DNA of 64,000 bases, from positions 4,196,001 through 4,260,000 of the forward strand of contig NZ_CP043311.1 of the NCBI RefSeq assembly GCF_008807375.1, given 5' to 3'. A program made the position numbers and the translations under genes. This document shows, piece by piece, positions 27,384-38,729 of the stretch (position 1 is the stretch's first letter; the number at the start of each line of letters is the position of its first letter). A model generated the notes under the pieces. That model was not told where the DNA came from, made no database searches, and worked only from the letters and a program-made list of their open reading frames with translations. The DNA is from Pseudomonas lalkuanensis. GTDB lineage: Bacteria > Pseudomonadota > Gammaproteobacteria > Pseudomonadales > Pseudomonadaceae.

Positions 27384-27404
27384 TATTGCAGCCGCTATGC
27401 CAAG
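27384..27404 (-). promoter_or_regulatory. Sigma-54 (RpoN) -24/-12 promoter of dctA
   Basis: On the minus strand TTGGCATAGCGGCTGCAAT has GG and GC separated by 10 bases, fitting the TGGCAC-N5-TTGCA consensus, about 130 bases before the dctA ATG. Transport genes of this family are known RpoN targets. Confidence 0.75.
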
Positions 27405-27477
27405 TCCTTATTTTCACTAAAATCCTTATATTTCAATAGTTTAAATACATAAGAAAGCCACGCTCGGATCGGTATCG

Positions 27478-27515
27478 GGCGGATTTCCGCCAAGCACCCA
27501 GGGGGATTTCCGCCA
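27478..27515. promoter_or_regulatory. Direct repeat of GGATTTCCGCCA in dctA/AraC intergenic region
   Basis: Two exact copies of GGATTTCCGCCA (27481-27492 and 27504-27515) lie 23 bp apart, about two helical turns. The first is part of the palindrome GGCGGATTTCCGCC. Placement 67-104 bases upstream of the AraC-type gene suggests its operator (autoregulation); no direct evidence identifies the binding protein. Confidence 0.55.
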
Positions 27516-27581
27516 CTTGCGCCCTTGTGGCCGCCTCCAGCCACGCCCTACCATCGGCCTCCCCGACCACGGATCGCCCCC

Positions 27582-28580
27582 ATGCGTGAGCGCACCATCG
27601 CCAGCCATTTCGTCCGGGCCGCCCTGCGCGGTGCCATGCGCCAGGGTGTCGATTGCGCGCCTGTCCTGCGGGCAGCCGGCATTCAGCCAGCGCTGCTGGA
27701 CGAACCACGGGCACGGGTAGCCCCCGAGCAGTTCACCCGGCTGCTGCAATTGCTCTGGGAAACGCTGGACGACGAGTACATGGGCTTCGGCCTGCAACGC
27801 AGCAAGCGCGGCACCTTCGCCATGATGTGCCACGCCATCATCCACTGCCGCACCCTGGACAAGGCCCTGGGCCGGGGCACCCTCTACTACGGGCTGTTTC
27901 CCGACGGGCCGCGCATCAGCCTTGCGCGCGATGGCGACTTCGCCGTACTGACGGTGGACGACGCCACGCTCTGGGACCCGGACCACTTCCTGGTGGAAAG
28001 CCTGCTGGTAATCTGGCACCGCCTGGGCAGCTGGCTGATCGGTCAGCGCATCCGCCTGGAGGAAGCCACCTTCAGCTACGACGAACCGGCCCATGCCGGC
28101 GAGTACGAACTGCTCTTTCCCACCCGCCGCCAGTTCTCGGCGCCGCGCACCAGCCTGCGCTTCCATGCCCGCTACCTGGCGATGCCGCTACTGCAGGACG
28201 AACGCACCCTCAGGCACTTCCTCGAACATTCCCCGGCCGACCTGCTGGCCCGTCCGGACGGCGGCGACAGCCTCACCAGCCAGATCCGCCGCCTGCTCGG
28301 CCGCGATTGCCGCACCTGGCCGGACCTGGAAGCGGTGGCGCAACAGCTGCACACCAGCCCGCAGACCCTGCGTCGCCACCTGCGCGAAGAGGGTTCGAGC
28401 TTCCAGGAACTGAAGGACCACCTGCGCCGCGACCTGGCCATCTACCACCTGGGCCGGGATGAACTGTCGATCCAGGACATCGCCGAACAGCTCGGCTTCT
28501 CCGAACCTTCGGCCTTCCATAGGGCCTTCAAGAAATGGACGGGGCTGACACCGGGGGCGTACCGGGCGCAAGAGGCCTGA
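27582..28580 (+). CDS. AraC-family transcriptional regulator (ArgR/OruR-like N-domain)
   Basis: A 332-residue regulator with the arabinose-binding-type N-terminal domain found in OruR/ArgR/VirF-like Pseudomonas regulators (RGAMRQGVDCAPVLRAAGIQPALLDEP...) and a C-terminal double HTH (VAQQLHTSPQTLRRHLREEGSSFQELK; IQDIAEQLGFSEPSAFHRAFKKWTGLTPGAYR). It sits between dctA and the convergent phoQ. Its target may be the acyl-CoA operon at 20.8-25.7 kb or itself. The ATG at 27582 gives the family N-terminus. Confidence 0.9.
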   Translation: MRERTIASHFVRAALRGAMRQGVDCAPVLRAAGIQPALLDEPRARVAPEQFTRLLQLLWETLDDEYMGFGLQRSKRGTFAMMCHAIIHCRTLDKALGRGTLYYGLFPDGPRISLARDGDFAVLTVDDATLWDPDHFLVESLLVIWHRLGSWLIGQRIRLEEATFSYDEPAHAGEYELLFPTRRQFSAPRTSLRFHARYLAMPLLQDERTLRHFLEHSPADLLARPDGGDSLTSQIRRLLGRDCRTWPDLEAVAQQLHTSPQTLRRHLREEGSSFQELKDHLRRDLAIYHLGRDELSIQDIAEQLGFSEPSAFHRAFKKWTGLTPGAYRAQEA

Positions 28581-28607
28581 GCCGGCCCGGAATGTGGATG
28601 GGCTGTG

Positions 28608-28634
28608 GGGGCGAAATCATTCGCCCCTACAAAA
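28608..28634. repeat. REP, GGGGCGAAATCATTCGCCCC class
   Basis: GGGGCGAAATCATTCGCCCC lies between the convergent 3' ends of the AraC gene and phoQ. It belongs to the same class as 20707-20730 and may act as a shared terminator; the downstream TACAAAAAGG does not give a clear T tract on either side. Confidence 0.82.
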
Positions 28635-28649
28635 AGGCGGCAGATCCGC

Positions 28650-30017
28650 TCAGATCAACGGAAATCGAATCCTGAACTCCGCCCCGCCCAGCTGCGACGC
28701 TTCGAGGAACAGCTCGCCGTCGTAGCTCTCGATGATGTCCTTCACCACCGCCGTGCCGATGCCCTGCCCCGGATGCTGGGCGTCCAGGCGCTCGCCGCGC
28801 TTGAGGATGCGCTCGCGCTGGTCCACCGGCACGCCGGGACCGTCATCTTCCACCTTCAGTTCGCAATAGCCATCGCCCACCCGCGCACTGACACGGATTT
28901 CCCCCAGGCACAGGCGAAAGGCGTTCTCCAGCAGGTTGCCGAGCAACTCCAGCAAGGCACCCTGTTCCATGGGGATCATCAGGGCCTTGTCGAAATCCCG
29001 CTCCACGCGCACGCGCTTTTCCCGGTAGACCTTGTCCAGCGCATCGCAGAGGGTGTCCAGCAAAGGCGCCAGTTGCACCCGATGGCGCACCAGGCCGCTC
29101 TTGCGCAGGGAAGCGCGCTGCAGCTGATAGCTGATCTGCTGGCTCATGCGCTCGATCTGGCTCTGCAGCACCCGCGCCTGCTCGCGGTCGCCGGGGCGGG
29201 CGGCGATGTTCTCGCTCACGCCCTGCAATACCGAGAGCGGCGTCTTCAGGCTGTGGGCCAGGTCGTCCAGGGAATGGCGGTAGCGTTCACGCTGGCGGCG
29301 CTCGCCGTCCAGCAGGCGGTTGAGGGATTTGGTCAGGCGCAGCAGCTCCCGTGGGTGCTCGTCGCTCAGGTTCTCGCGGCTGCCGGATTCCACCTGGTCC
29401 AGCTCGGCGCTGAGCCCGCGCAGGCTGCGAAAGCCCCACGTCAGGCCGAACCAGAGCAGGCCCAGCAACACCAGCAACGCACCGCCCAACCAGACATAAA
29501 GCTGATTGAGGAAACCGTCGTACATGGACTGGTAGTCGCTCACCGGCTGCATGGTGACGACGCTGTAAGCCGCCCTTTGCCCACGCAGCAGGTCCACCTC
29601 CACGTCATAGACGAAGAACTCGCGCCCCCTGGCATCCGCAACCCGAAGGAAGTCGTGCCCCTGGCCGTCGTAGCGCGGGCTGTACTCCAATCGCTCGTCC
29701 CGCGACGAAAGGGACTGCCAGACCAACCGCCCTTCGCTGTCATAGATGTAGCCCAGCTGGCTGGCTTCCAGGTTGTCGAATTCCTCGTTGGGCAGCTTGT
29801 CGGGCATCTCCAGCTGGCCATTCTCCACTCGGGCGGCGGCGATCAACGCACTGGCGTCGGCAGCCAGGCGCTGTTGGATGGACTGGTCGAGGGCAATGAC
29901 GAAGGCCCCGCGCAGCGCCGGCAGCAGGGCGAGCATGAACAGCACCGCCATCACCGCGGCGCCGAGCATCAGCCGCAGGCGCAGCGACGATCCCAGGTCG
30001 CGCCAGCTACGCATCAT
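28650..30017 (-). CDS. phoQ: Sensor histidine kinase PhoQ
   Basis: A 455-residue inner-membrane sensor kinase. Two membrane segments (about residues 17-40 and 175-195) bracket a periplasmic sensor domain. The H-box is DDLAHSLKTPLSVLQGV with His255, and the C-terminal ATPase has LLGNLLENAF and VEDDGPGVP. Gene order oprH-phoP-phoQ matches Pseudomonas, where PhoQ responds to low Mg2+ and, with PhoP, controls lipid A modification and polymyxin resistance. Its ATG overlaps the phoP stop by four bases (ATGA). Confidence 0.95.
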   Translation of the reverse strand: MMRSWRDLGSSLRLRLMLGAAVMAVLFMLALLPALRGAFVIALDQSIQQRLAADASALIAAARVENGQLEMPDKLPNEEFDNLEASQLGYIYDSEGRLVWQSLSSRDERLEYSPRYDGQGHDFLRVADARGREFFVYDVEVDLLRGQRAAYSVVTMQPVSDYQSMYDGFLNQLYVWLGGALLVLLGLLWFGLTWGFRSLRGLSAELDQVESGSRENLSDEHPRELLRLTKSLNRLLDGERRQRERYRHSLDDLAHSLKTPLSVLQGVSENIAARPGDREQARVLQSQIERMSQQISYQLQRASLRKSGLVRHRVQLAPLLDTLCDALDKVYREKRVRVERDFDKALMIPMEQGALLELLGNLLENAFRLCLGEIRVSARVGDGYCELKVEDDGPGVPVDQRERILKRGERLDAQHPGQGIGTAVVKDIIESYDGELFLEASQLGGAEFRIRFPLI

Positions 30018-30691
30018 CGGCAGCGCTCGGTGAACAGGTAACCCTGGCCACGCACGGTGTCGATGGGCCTGAAGCCGTTGCCGCCCTCCAGCTTGCGGCG
30101 CAGGCGCCCCACCAGCACCTCGATCACATTGGGATCGCGTTCTTCATCATTCGGATACAGCTGCTCCATCAGCCTCTCCTTGGCCACCACCTGCTGGTGA
30201 TGGCGCATGAGGTATTCGAGGATGCGGTACTCGTAGGCGGTGAGCGCAATCGGCTCGCCATCCAGCTGTGCCTGCTTGCGATTCAGGTCCAGCAGCAGCG
30301 GCCCGGCTTCTATGGTGGACTGGACGAAGCCGGACGAGCGCCGCAGCAACGCATTGAGCCGCGCCTCCAGCTCCTCGAACTGGAACGGTTTGACCACGTA
30401 ATCGTCGGCGCCGGCGGCCAGGCCTTCGACCTTGTCCTGCCAGTTGCCGCGGGCGGTGAGAATGAGGATGGGGAAGCTCTTGCCCTGGCCGCGCAGCTGG
30501 CGGATCAGGTCCAGCCCGCTGATGCCGGGCAGGCCGAGATCGACCACGGCCAGGTCATGGTTGTATTCGGCGGCGCGATAGAGCGCCTCTTCGGCGTTGG
30601 GAACGGCATCCACCACGTGGCCCTGCTCGCCCAGGCGGGTGTAGAGGTGATGGCGCAGCAGCGCTTCGTCTTCCACAACCAGCAGTTTCAT
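30014..30691 (-). CDS. phoP: Response regulator PhoP
   Basis: A 225-residue OmpR-type regulator: receiver domain with Asp51 (AVVDLGLPGISG) and a C-terminal winged helix (ALTAYEYRILEYLMRHHQQVV; NVIEVLVGRLRRKLE). It lies 65 bases downstream of oprH and is translationally coupled to phoQ. The oprH promoter carries four PhoP-type half-sites, so the operon is likely autoregulated. Confidence 0.97.
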   Translation of the reverse strand: MKLLVVEDEALLRHHLYTRLGEQGHVVDAVPNAEEALYRAAEYNHDLAVVDLGLPGISGLDLIRQLRGQGKSFPILILTARGNWQDKVEGLAAGADDYVVKPFQFEELEARLNALLRRSSGFVQSTIEAGPLLLDLNRKQAQLDGEPIALTAYEYRILEYLMRHHQQVVAKERLMEQLYPNDEERDPNVIEVLVGRLRRKLEGGNGFRPIDTVRGQGYLFTERCR

Positions 30692-30756
30692 GGGCAGTTC
30701 TCCCTTTCTATGAGTTGGCCGGGCAAAAGCCCGGCCCGATGCGGAACATGGACGGA

Positions 30757-31362
30757 TCAGAACTTGTAGTTCGCGCCGATGTAGGCCTGGCCACTGCTGT
30801 GCAGGTCCAGGGAGCCCAGGCGCGGGCCGCCGTGTTCACCCATGTCGGTGCTGACGTTGGTACGCAAGTAACGGTAGCCGGCTTCGATCGACGCGTTCTT
30901 GCTCAGGTCCTGGAGGATACCGGCCTGCAGGCCGGCGGCGTAGTTGATGTTGCTGTCGCGGCTCATGCCCTTGCTTTCCTGCTCCAGCTTCACCAGGCCG
31001 AGGGTGGCACCGCCGAACAGCTTGGTGTTGTAGTCGCCCACGGGTACGAACACATCGTAGCTGCCGAGCAGGTTCTGCTGGCGCAGCTTGTTGCCGCTGT
31101 CAGTGTCGGAGAAATTTTCGTAGGTCATGTAGTAGCGGCCGCCATCGGTCATCTGGCCAGCACGTACACCCCAGGTGTCAGTCTTGTGGATGACCTTGTC
31201 CAGCTTGGGGTTGTTCAGGTTCGCGTTCAGCGAATCGGACTTCTGGATGTTGTTGTTGGTCTGACCCCAGGTCAGGCCGACGAAGTTGTCGGCGGCCTGG
31301 GCGCCGGCAGCGGCGAGGGCCAGGGCGGAAGCGAGGGCGATACGGCTGAAGATGGGGTTCAT
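30757..31362 (-). CDS. oprH: Outer-membrane protein OprH
   Basis: A 201-residue small outer-membrane beta-barrel. It has a signal peptide (cleavage after about residue 23, AQA/ADNFVGL), alternating amphipathic strands (RYYMTYENF, LFGGATLGLVKLEQ, SIEAGYRYLRTN) and a C-terminal Phe (AYIGANYKF) typical of BAM substrates. OprH is known to bind LPS and to replace Mg2+ bridges when Mg2+ is scarce. It is first gene of the oprH-phoP-phoQ operon, with an AGAGGA ribosome site. Confidence 0.95.
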   Translation of the reverse strand: MNPIFSRIALASALALAAAGAQAADNFVGLTWGQTNNNIQKSDSLNANLNNPKLDKVIHKTDTWGVRAGQMTDGGRYYMTYENFSDTDSGNKLRQQNLLGSYDVFVPVGDYNTKLFGGATLGLVKLEQESKGMSRDSNINYAAGLQAGILQDLSKNASIEAGYRYLRTNVSTDMGEHGGPRLGSLDLHSSGQAYIGANYKF

Positions 31363-31426
31363 GATGTGGTTCCTCTTCGAGTGGTCGGTTAGTTGCTGAA
31401 CTCGGGGCTAGATTGCTCGCCGACCA

Positions 31427-31465
31427 CTGAACCGCTCCTGAACCCTTCTTGAACCTGAGCTGAAC
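31427..31465 (-). promoter_or_regulatory. Tandem PhoP boxes upstream of oprH
   Basis: On the minus strand four half-sites (GTTCAG, GTTCAA, GTTCAG, GTTCAG) begin at exact 11-bp steps (forward positions 31460, 31449, 31438, 31427). GTTCA-type direct repeats at about one helical turn are the established PhoP operator form. They lie 65-103 bases upstream of the oprH ATG. Confidence 0.9.
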
Positions 31466-31535
31466 GAAACCTCTTACACCGTCCTAAGAGACTTTTTGTA
31501 AGACGGGCCCGCCGCTTCCGCGCTGAATCGCGGGC

Positions 31536-31566
31536 AAAAAAAAACGGGAGCCCATCCGGGCTCCCG
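31536..31566 (-). terminator. Strong rho-independent terminator with no annotated gene feeding it
   Basis: CGGGAGCCC/GGGCTCCCG is a perfect 9-bp stem with a 4-base loop, followed by nine T in minus-strand sense. No minus-strand gene lies directly upstream (31567-31766); the plus strand has no T tract. This points to a short untranslated transcript ending here. Confidence 0.9.
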
Positions 31567-31740
31567 CACTCAATTCAGAGAAAATGTCCGGAACCGGCAC
31601 TGCCAGGCTTCCAGACTACAACCTCACCTGCGTTCCAGAAGAAACGCCCGGCTAGTCTGGCAAAAACCGGAACCCGGCTTCCGTTTCGCTTTGTTTGCCA
31701 TTTGCAAACATATGTAAACGGCCAGCTCCGCTGGCCGATT
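31567..31740 (-). ncRNA. Candidate small RNA upstream of the orphan terminator
   Basis: Between the PPTase start and the terminator the minus strand has no good ORF, but an AT-rich segment at 31690-31720 (with GTTTGCCATTTGCAAAC dyad) could be its promoter. A transcript from about 31690 to 31536 would be roughly 150 bases. There is no homology evidence for a known sRNA; this rests on the terminator and the lack of a gene. Confidence 0.4.
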
Positions 31741-31766
31741 CCGACGACGCCGGGCAGAATGCCGCC

Positions 31767-32483
31767 ATGACTTCGAACCACCCCGCCTGCTGCAGCCCCT
31801 TCGACGCCACCTGGCCCTTCCCTGAAGCCTTGCCGGGTGCGGTCATGCGCTCCTGCCGCTTCGACCCGGCCCGGCTCGCCGCCGACGACTTTCCCCGCAG
31901 CGCCATTGCCGCACCGGCCAATATCCTGCGCTCGGTGGCCAAGCGGCAGGCGGAATTCCTCGCCGGCCGCCTCTGCGCCCGCAGCGCCCTCCTCGGCCTG
32001 ACCGGCCGCGCCGATGTGCCCGCCCTTGGCGAAGACCGCGCACCGGTCTGGCCCGCCGGGATCACCGGCTCCATCAGCCACAGCCACGGCCTGGCCACCG
32101 CCCTGGTCGCCAGCGACACGCAATGGCGCGGCCTCGGCCTGGACCTGGAAGAACCCCTGGCCAGCGATCGCGCCCTGCGTCTGGCGGAAGAAATCCTCAT
32201 CCCGGCCGAATTGCAACGGCTGGACGGCCTCACGCCCGAGCAGAAGGCCGAGCGCATCACCCTCACCTTTTCCATCAAGGAAAGCCTGTTCAAGGCGCTC
32301 TACCCCCTGGTGCACAAGCGCTTTTACTTCCATGACGCGGAAATGCTGGACTGCGATGACACCCGCGCACGACTGCGGCTGCTGACCGACCTGTCGGCGG
32401 AATGGACGGCGGGGAGTGAACTGCAGGGATGGCACTGCCTGTTCCAGGGCAGGTTGCTGAGCCTGGTTGCAGTCGCCGCCTGA
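31767..32483 (+). CDS. pcpS: 4'-phosphopantetheinyl transferase (EntD/PcpS-like)
   Basis: A 238-residue Sfp/EntD-superfamily enzyme that attaches 4'-phosphopantetheine to carrier proteins. KRQAEFLAGRLCAR, the GSISHSHGLATALVA segment, GLGLDLEEPLA (metal-binding acidic pair) and FSIKESLFKALYP (Lys/Glu motif) are all present. In Pseudomonas a single enzyme of this type (PcpS) serves both fatty-acid and secondary metabolism, so this copy may be essential. The ATG at 31767 is chosen for the family N-terminus; a longer in-frame start would run through the divergent regulatory region. Confidence 0.9.
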   Translation: MTSNHPACCSPFDATWPFPEALPGAVMRSCRFDPARLAADDFPRSAIAAPANILRSVAKRQAEFLAGRLCARSALLGLTGRADVPALGEDRAPVWPAGITGSISHSHGLATALVASDTQWRGLGLDLEEPLASDRALRLAEEILIPAELQRLDGLTPEQKAERITLTFSIKESLFKALYPLVHKRFYFHDAEMLDCDDTRARLRLLTDLSAEWTAGSELQGWHCLFQGRLLSLVAVAA

Positions 32484-32604
32484 AGCGAGCGGCTGGCAAT
32501 CGCGAATGAATTCGCGCCCACAACGCACTGATGGGTATCGCTTCGCTCGCGGAACGCCGCCCGCCCATCCTACGAATTGAATCCGGTGAGAAGCGCAGCA
32601 GAAC

Positions 32605-34221
32605 CTAGAGCGTCTCGGCCTCGCTCTGCCGCCGCGGCCAGACCAGGCTGAAGCGCGCGCCGCCCAATGACTCGCTGCGGCCGATCTGTGCTCGGCCGGC
32701 GTGCCAGTAGATGATCCGCCGCACGATGGACAGCCCCAGGCCGTGGCCGCCGGAGGCGCGGGTTCGGCTATCGTCGAGACGCATGAAGGGTTTGAAGATC
32801 TTCTCCCACTGGCTTTCCGGCACGCCGGGGCCGTCGTCCTCGACGTCGATGCGGCAGCGCTTGTGGCCGATCTGGTAATTCAGCTGCACCCGCGATTCCG
32901 CATGGCGCATGGCATTGCTCACCAGGTTCTGCAGGGCGCGGTGCAGGTAACGCGGCTCGGCTTCGACCCAGGCTCCGTCGTTGCCGACGTTCAGGCACAG
33001 ACCGCGCTCGATGCGCACCGAGGCACGCAGGGGGGACAGCTCGGCGATCACCTGGTCGAACAGCGCATCCAGGTCCACGCGTTGGAAATGCAGGGCCGGC
33101 GAGCCCTGCTCCAGGCGCGCGTAGGTCAGCATCTCGTCCACCAGCTTGTCCAGTTCCTGGATGTCGCCGTCCATGCCTTCCATGTATTTGCGCCGGGACT
33201 CGTCATTCTCGGCGTCGCCGATCATCTCCAGGCCGAAACGCAGCCGCGCCACCGGGGTACGCAGTTCGTGGGACACCGCGCGAATCAGTTCGCGTTGCAG
33301 CATCAGCAGGCGCTGCAACTGCTCGGCCATGCCGTTGAAGGCAGCGGCCAGGCGCCCCACCGAGTCGGCGCCCCTGGCAGGAACCCGCGCGTCCAGCTTG
33401 CCCTGGGCGATGTCGCTGGCAGCGCTCTCCAGCCCCATCAAGCGATGCTCCAGCTGGCGCACCAGGAAATACACGGTCAGGCCGATCAGGGTCAGGCCGA
33501 GGAAGCCGATCAGCACCAGCATCTGTGGTGGATAAGGGTTCATCTGGTGCAGCGGGCCCATCTCCAGCACCCAGGGCGTGTCCACCATGCCGGCGAATAC
33601 GCGGATGGAGTCGCCGTCCTTGCCCAGCGCCATCACCGTGTCGCCCTCGTCCACCCGGCGACGCTGGTCGACGTCCAGGTCGGCGTCCTTCAGCGGGATC
33701 AGCCGCATGTCGAAGCCGAACTGCTTGTTCTCCTTGATGGACGCCAGCCGCTGCGGCTGCTCGTTCACCGGGAAGCGCACCAGCTCATCCATCAATAGAT
33801 AGACGGTGGCCCGCGCCAGCTGCTCGCTGATCTGCTCCACGTCACCGGTGAGCAGCAGCCGCTCGCCCACGCTCACCAGGGCGAACACCCGCGCCGCATG
33901 GGGCCCGGTCTGCTCCACCAGCACCTGGCCGCGCGTCAGGCGATTGCGCGCGCTGTTGTCCAGCTTCGAGCCCTCCATGGGCTGCAGTTCCAGGGGAATG
34001 CCCAGCAGGCGTCCCCAGAGCACCACCGCGCGGCGGCGTTCCACTGCATTCATGGGCTGGAGGTTGTCGGCCATCAGGCGGAAGGTGCCGCGGGCCAGGC
34101 TCTCGCGGTACTGGTCGGCACGCACCTGGTTGACCTGGTGGATGGTGAAGACGCCGAGCAGCGCCACCAGCACCAGGGTCACCAGCATGCCGCCGTAGAT
34201 GCGCAGGAAGATCGAGTTCAT
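32605..34221 (-). CDS. Sensor histidine kinase, RstB-like
   Basis: A 538-residue membrane sensor: an N-terminal membrane segment (FLRIYGGMLVTLVLVALLGVF), a long periplasmic domain, a second segment near residue 310 (MLVLIGFLGLTLIGLTVYFLV), HAMP, then the H-box RAVSHELRTPVARLRFGLEMI and an ATPase with VEDDGPGVPESQWEKIFKPF and GGHGLGLSIVRRI. It resembles RstB of enterobacteria and the P. aeruginosa sensor next to nrdA. The ATG at 34221 is used; an in-frame TTG two codons upstream is less likely. The signal is unknown. Confidence 0.9.
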   Translation of the reverse strand: MNSIFLRIYGGMLVTLVLVALLGVFTIHQVNQVRADQYRESLARGTFRLMADNLQPMNAVERRRAVVLWGRLLGIPLELQPMEGSKLDNSARNRLTRGQVLVEQTGPHAARVFALVSVGERLLLTGDVEQISEQLARATVYLLMDELVRFPVNEQPQRLASIKENKQFGFDMRLIPLKDADLDVDQRRRVDEGDTVMALGKDGDSIRVFAGMVDTPWVLEMGPLHQMNPYPPQMLVLIGFLGLTLIGLTVYFLVRQLEHRLMGLESAASDIAQGKLDARVPARGADSVGRLAAAFNGMAEQLQRLLMLQRELIRAVSHELRTPVARLRFGLEMIGDAENDESRRKYMEGMDGDIQELDKLVDEMLTYARLEQGSPALHFQRVDLDALFDQVIAELSPLRASVRIERGLCLNVGNDGAWVEAEPRYLHRALQNLVSNAMRHAESRVQLNYQIGHKRCRIDVEDDGPGVPESQWEKIFKPFMRLDDSRTRASGGHGLGLSIVRRIIYWHAGRAQIGRSESLGGARFSLVWPRRQSEAETL

Positions 34222-34244
34222 GCCCAATTGCTCAAATGGTGACC

Positions 34245-34309
34245 GTAGGAGCGAGCTTGCTCGCGAAAGCCCCCGGCGCGGAGCCCTTCGCGAGCAAGCT
34301 CGCTCCTAC
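34245..34309. repeat. REP doublet, GTAGGAGCGAGC class, inside the two-component operon
   Basis: Arms 34245-34267 and 34287-34309 are exact 23-base reverse complements (GTAGGAGCGAGC...). The element lies in the gap between the response regulator stop and the sensor start, the same class as 5018-5077. It could dampen sensor expression relative to the regulator. Confidence 0.95.
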
Positions 34310-34318
34310 AAAGGCGGT

Positions 34319-35044
34319 TCAGACCAGCCCTTCGGCGGCCTCTCTGACAAATAGATAGCCCTTGCTGCGTACCGTCTTGATCAGGCGCGGGTGCATGGGG
34401 TCGTCACCGATCTTCGGACGGATGCGCGAAATGCGCACGTCGATGGAGCGGTCCTGGCCGTCGTACTCGATGCCGCGCAGGGAATTGAAGATCTCCTCGC
34501 GGGAAAGGATGCGCCCGGCGTTCACCGCCAGCAGCCAGAGCAGGTCGAATTCGGCACTGGTCAGCTCGATGCTGCGCTCGTTGAGCCAGGCCTCGCGCAT
34601 GGCGTTGTCGATCACCAGCGGACCGAACTCCAGGCGGCGCTGGTTTTCCACAACGGGCACCTCGGCGACCACCTCGCTGCGCCGCAACAAGGCACGGATG
34701 CGCGCCAGCAGCACTCGTGGGCGCACCGGCTTGCACACATAGTCATCGGCACCCAGCTCCAGGCCCAGCACCTGATCCATGTCATCGGTGCGCGCGGTGA
34801 GCATCAGGATCGGCCCCTCGTACTGGCCGCGCAGCTTGCGGCAGATGGACAGGCCATCCTCCCCCGGCAGCATCAGGTCCAGCACCACCAGATCCGGACG
34901 CTCCTTGAGGATGCGCGCCACCGCCTGGCCGCCATCGGACTCGATGGATACCTGCAGGCCGTTGCCTTCCAGGTATTCACGGGTCAGATCGGCCAGTCGC
35001 TGATCGTCTTCGACTATGAGGATTCGCCAGGCTTCTTGCTCCAC
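34319..35044 (-). CDS. Response regulator, OmpR family, RstA-like
   Basis: A 241-residue regulator with Asp56 in VVLDLMLPGEDGLSICRKL and an OmpR winged helix (ELTSAEFDLLWLLAVNAGRILSREEIFNSL; SIDVRISRIRPKIGDDP). I use the GTG at 35044 because GGGAG lies 6 bases upstream and the product begins EQEAWRILIVEDD; longer in-frame starts would cover an NrdR-type box. It is followed by its sensor gene and is divergent from nrdA. Confidence 0.93.
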   Translation of the reverse strand: MEQEAWRILIVEDDQRLADLTREYLEGNGLQVSIESDGGQAVARILKERPDLVVLDLMLPGEDGLSICRKLRGQYEGPILMLTARTDDMDQVLGLELGADDYVCKPVRPRVLLARIRALLRRSEVVAEVPVVENQRRLEFGPLVIDNAMREAWLNERSIELTSAEFDLLWLLAVNAGRILSREEIFNSLRGIEYDGQDRSIDVRISRIRPKIGDDPMHPRLIKTVRSKGYLFVREAAEGLV

Positions 35045-35759
35045 CACGCACTCCCTAGACAGCGTCAGGACCATCGAAAAACGGGTCCGCATTGTATCAA
35101 TGCCGGATAGATAGCACAGCGCATGCCAGATTCGTCCTAAAACACAAGATATTGTGTTAGCTTGCGACGCCATCGACAGCACCGCCAGACCTCGAAAACC
35201 GTCCATTCGGCGGCGACGAACGGCGGAGCCTAGAGCCACCGGGCCTTTGCCTCCGTTACCCCGCAGTCACCCACAAATCACCCACAAGTTATCCACAGGC
35301 TAGATGTTGTGGCTCGCCTTGCAATACCCCCAACAGCGCATTATCTTGTACCCCCATCGAGCTCAGCCCCTACATATAGGGGTAAGGGCGTACCACCGGA
35401 CACTAACTAGAATCAAGCGCTAAGGGCTTTTTCCGAGCCTGACCACCGGTGTGTCACAAGCGGTATTTCACCCACCAGACGCCTTAGGCGAATGGTGCCG
35501 GCCCAGGACACAAAGAACGTGACTGGGGGCCGGAAGCGGGTGAGGCGTCAACAGCGCCCACCACTAGGTATTGTGGTTGTCACGGATCTTTAACACCGTG
35601 GCGATTGACTTGTAGGGCCAGGAAGGCACTTGAGTCCTGTCCTTCTGCCCCGAAGCACCACGTGTTCACGCCCGGCGCCGTTGCCGTGCGTATTGCGTTG
35701 TGAAAAGGGAACGAAGGCGATTCAGGCGCCCTTAGATAAATCAGAACATGGAGAACCCC
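35045..35759. promoter_or_regulatory. Regulatory region shared by nrdA and the response regulator, with NrdR-type boxes
   Basis: This 0.7-kb non-coding stretch holds an almost perfect NrdR-type palindrome AACACAAGATATTGTGTT (35141-35158), a second at 35560-35578 (ACCACTAGGTATTGTGGTT), a weaker partial site at 35300-35312, and a perfect DnaA box TTATCCACA (35289-35297). NrdR boxes are the established repressor sites of class I-III ribonucleotide reductase genes. The first lies upstream of the regulator, the second about 180 bases before nrdA. No gene was found in the region. Confidence 0.8.
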
Positions 35760-38651
<2,892 letters not shown>

Positions 38652-38661
38652 GACTGCTTCC

Positions 38662-38729
38662 CCCTCTCCTCAGGGAGAGGGCACTTCCCTCCCCTCTCCC
38701 GCTTGCGGGAGAGGGGCCGGGGGTGAGGG
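38662..38729. repeat. Two REP palindromes between nrdA and nrdB
   Basis: C1 (38662-38681) is CCCTCTCC TCA GGGAGAGGG. C2 (38691-38729) is CCCCTCTCCC/GGGAGAGGGG followed by CCGGGGGTGAGGG. These share the class of 1978-2111. They start 11 bases after the nrdA stop and could lower nrdB expression or protect the nrdA message. Confidence 0.88.

Noticed and set aside
35289..35297. Perfect DnaA box as a sign of a replication origin
   Set aside because: Only one perfect box, no AT-rich unwinding element and no dnaA/dnaN neighbours; kept only as a possible regulatory site.
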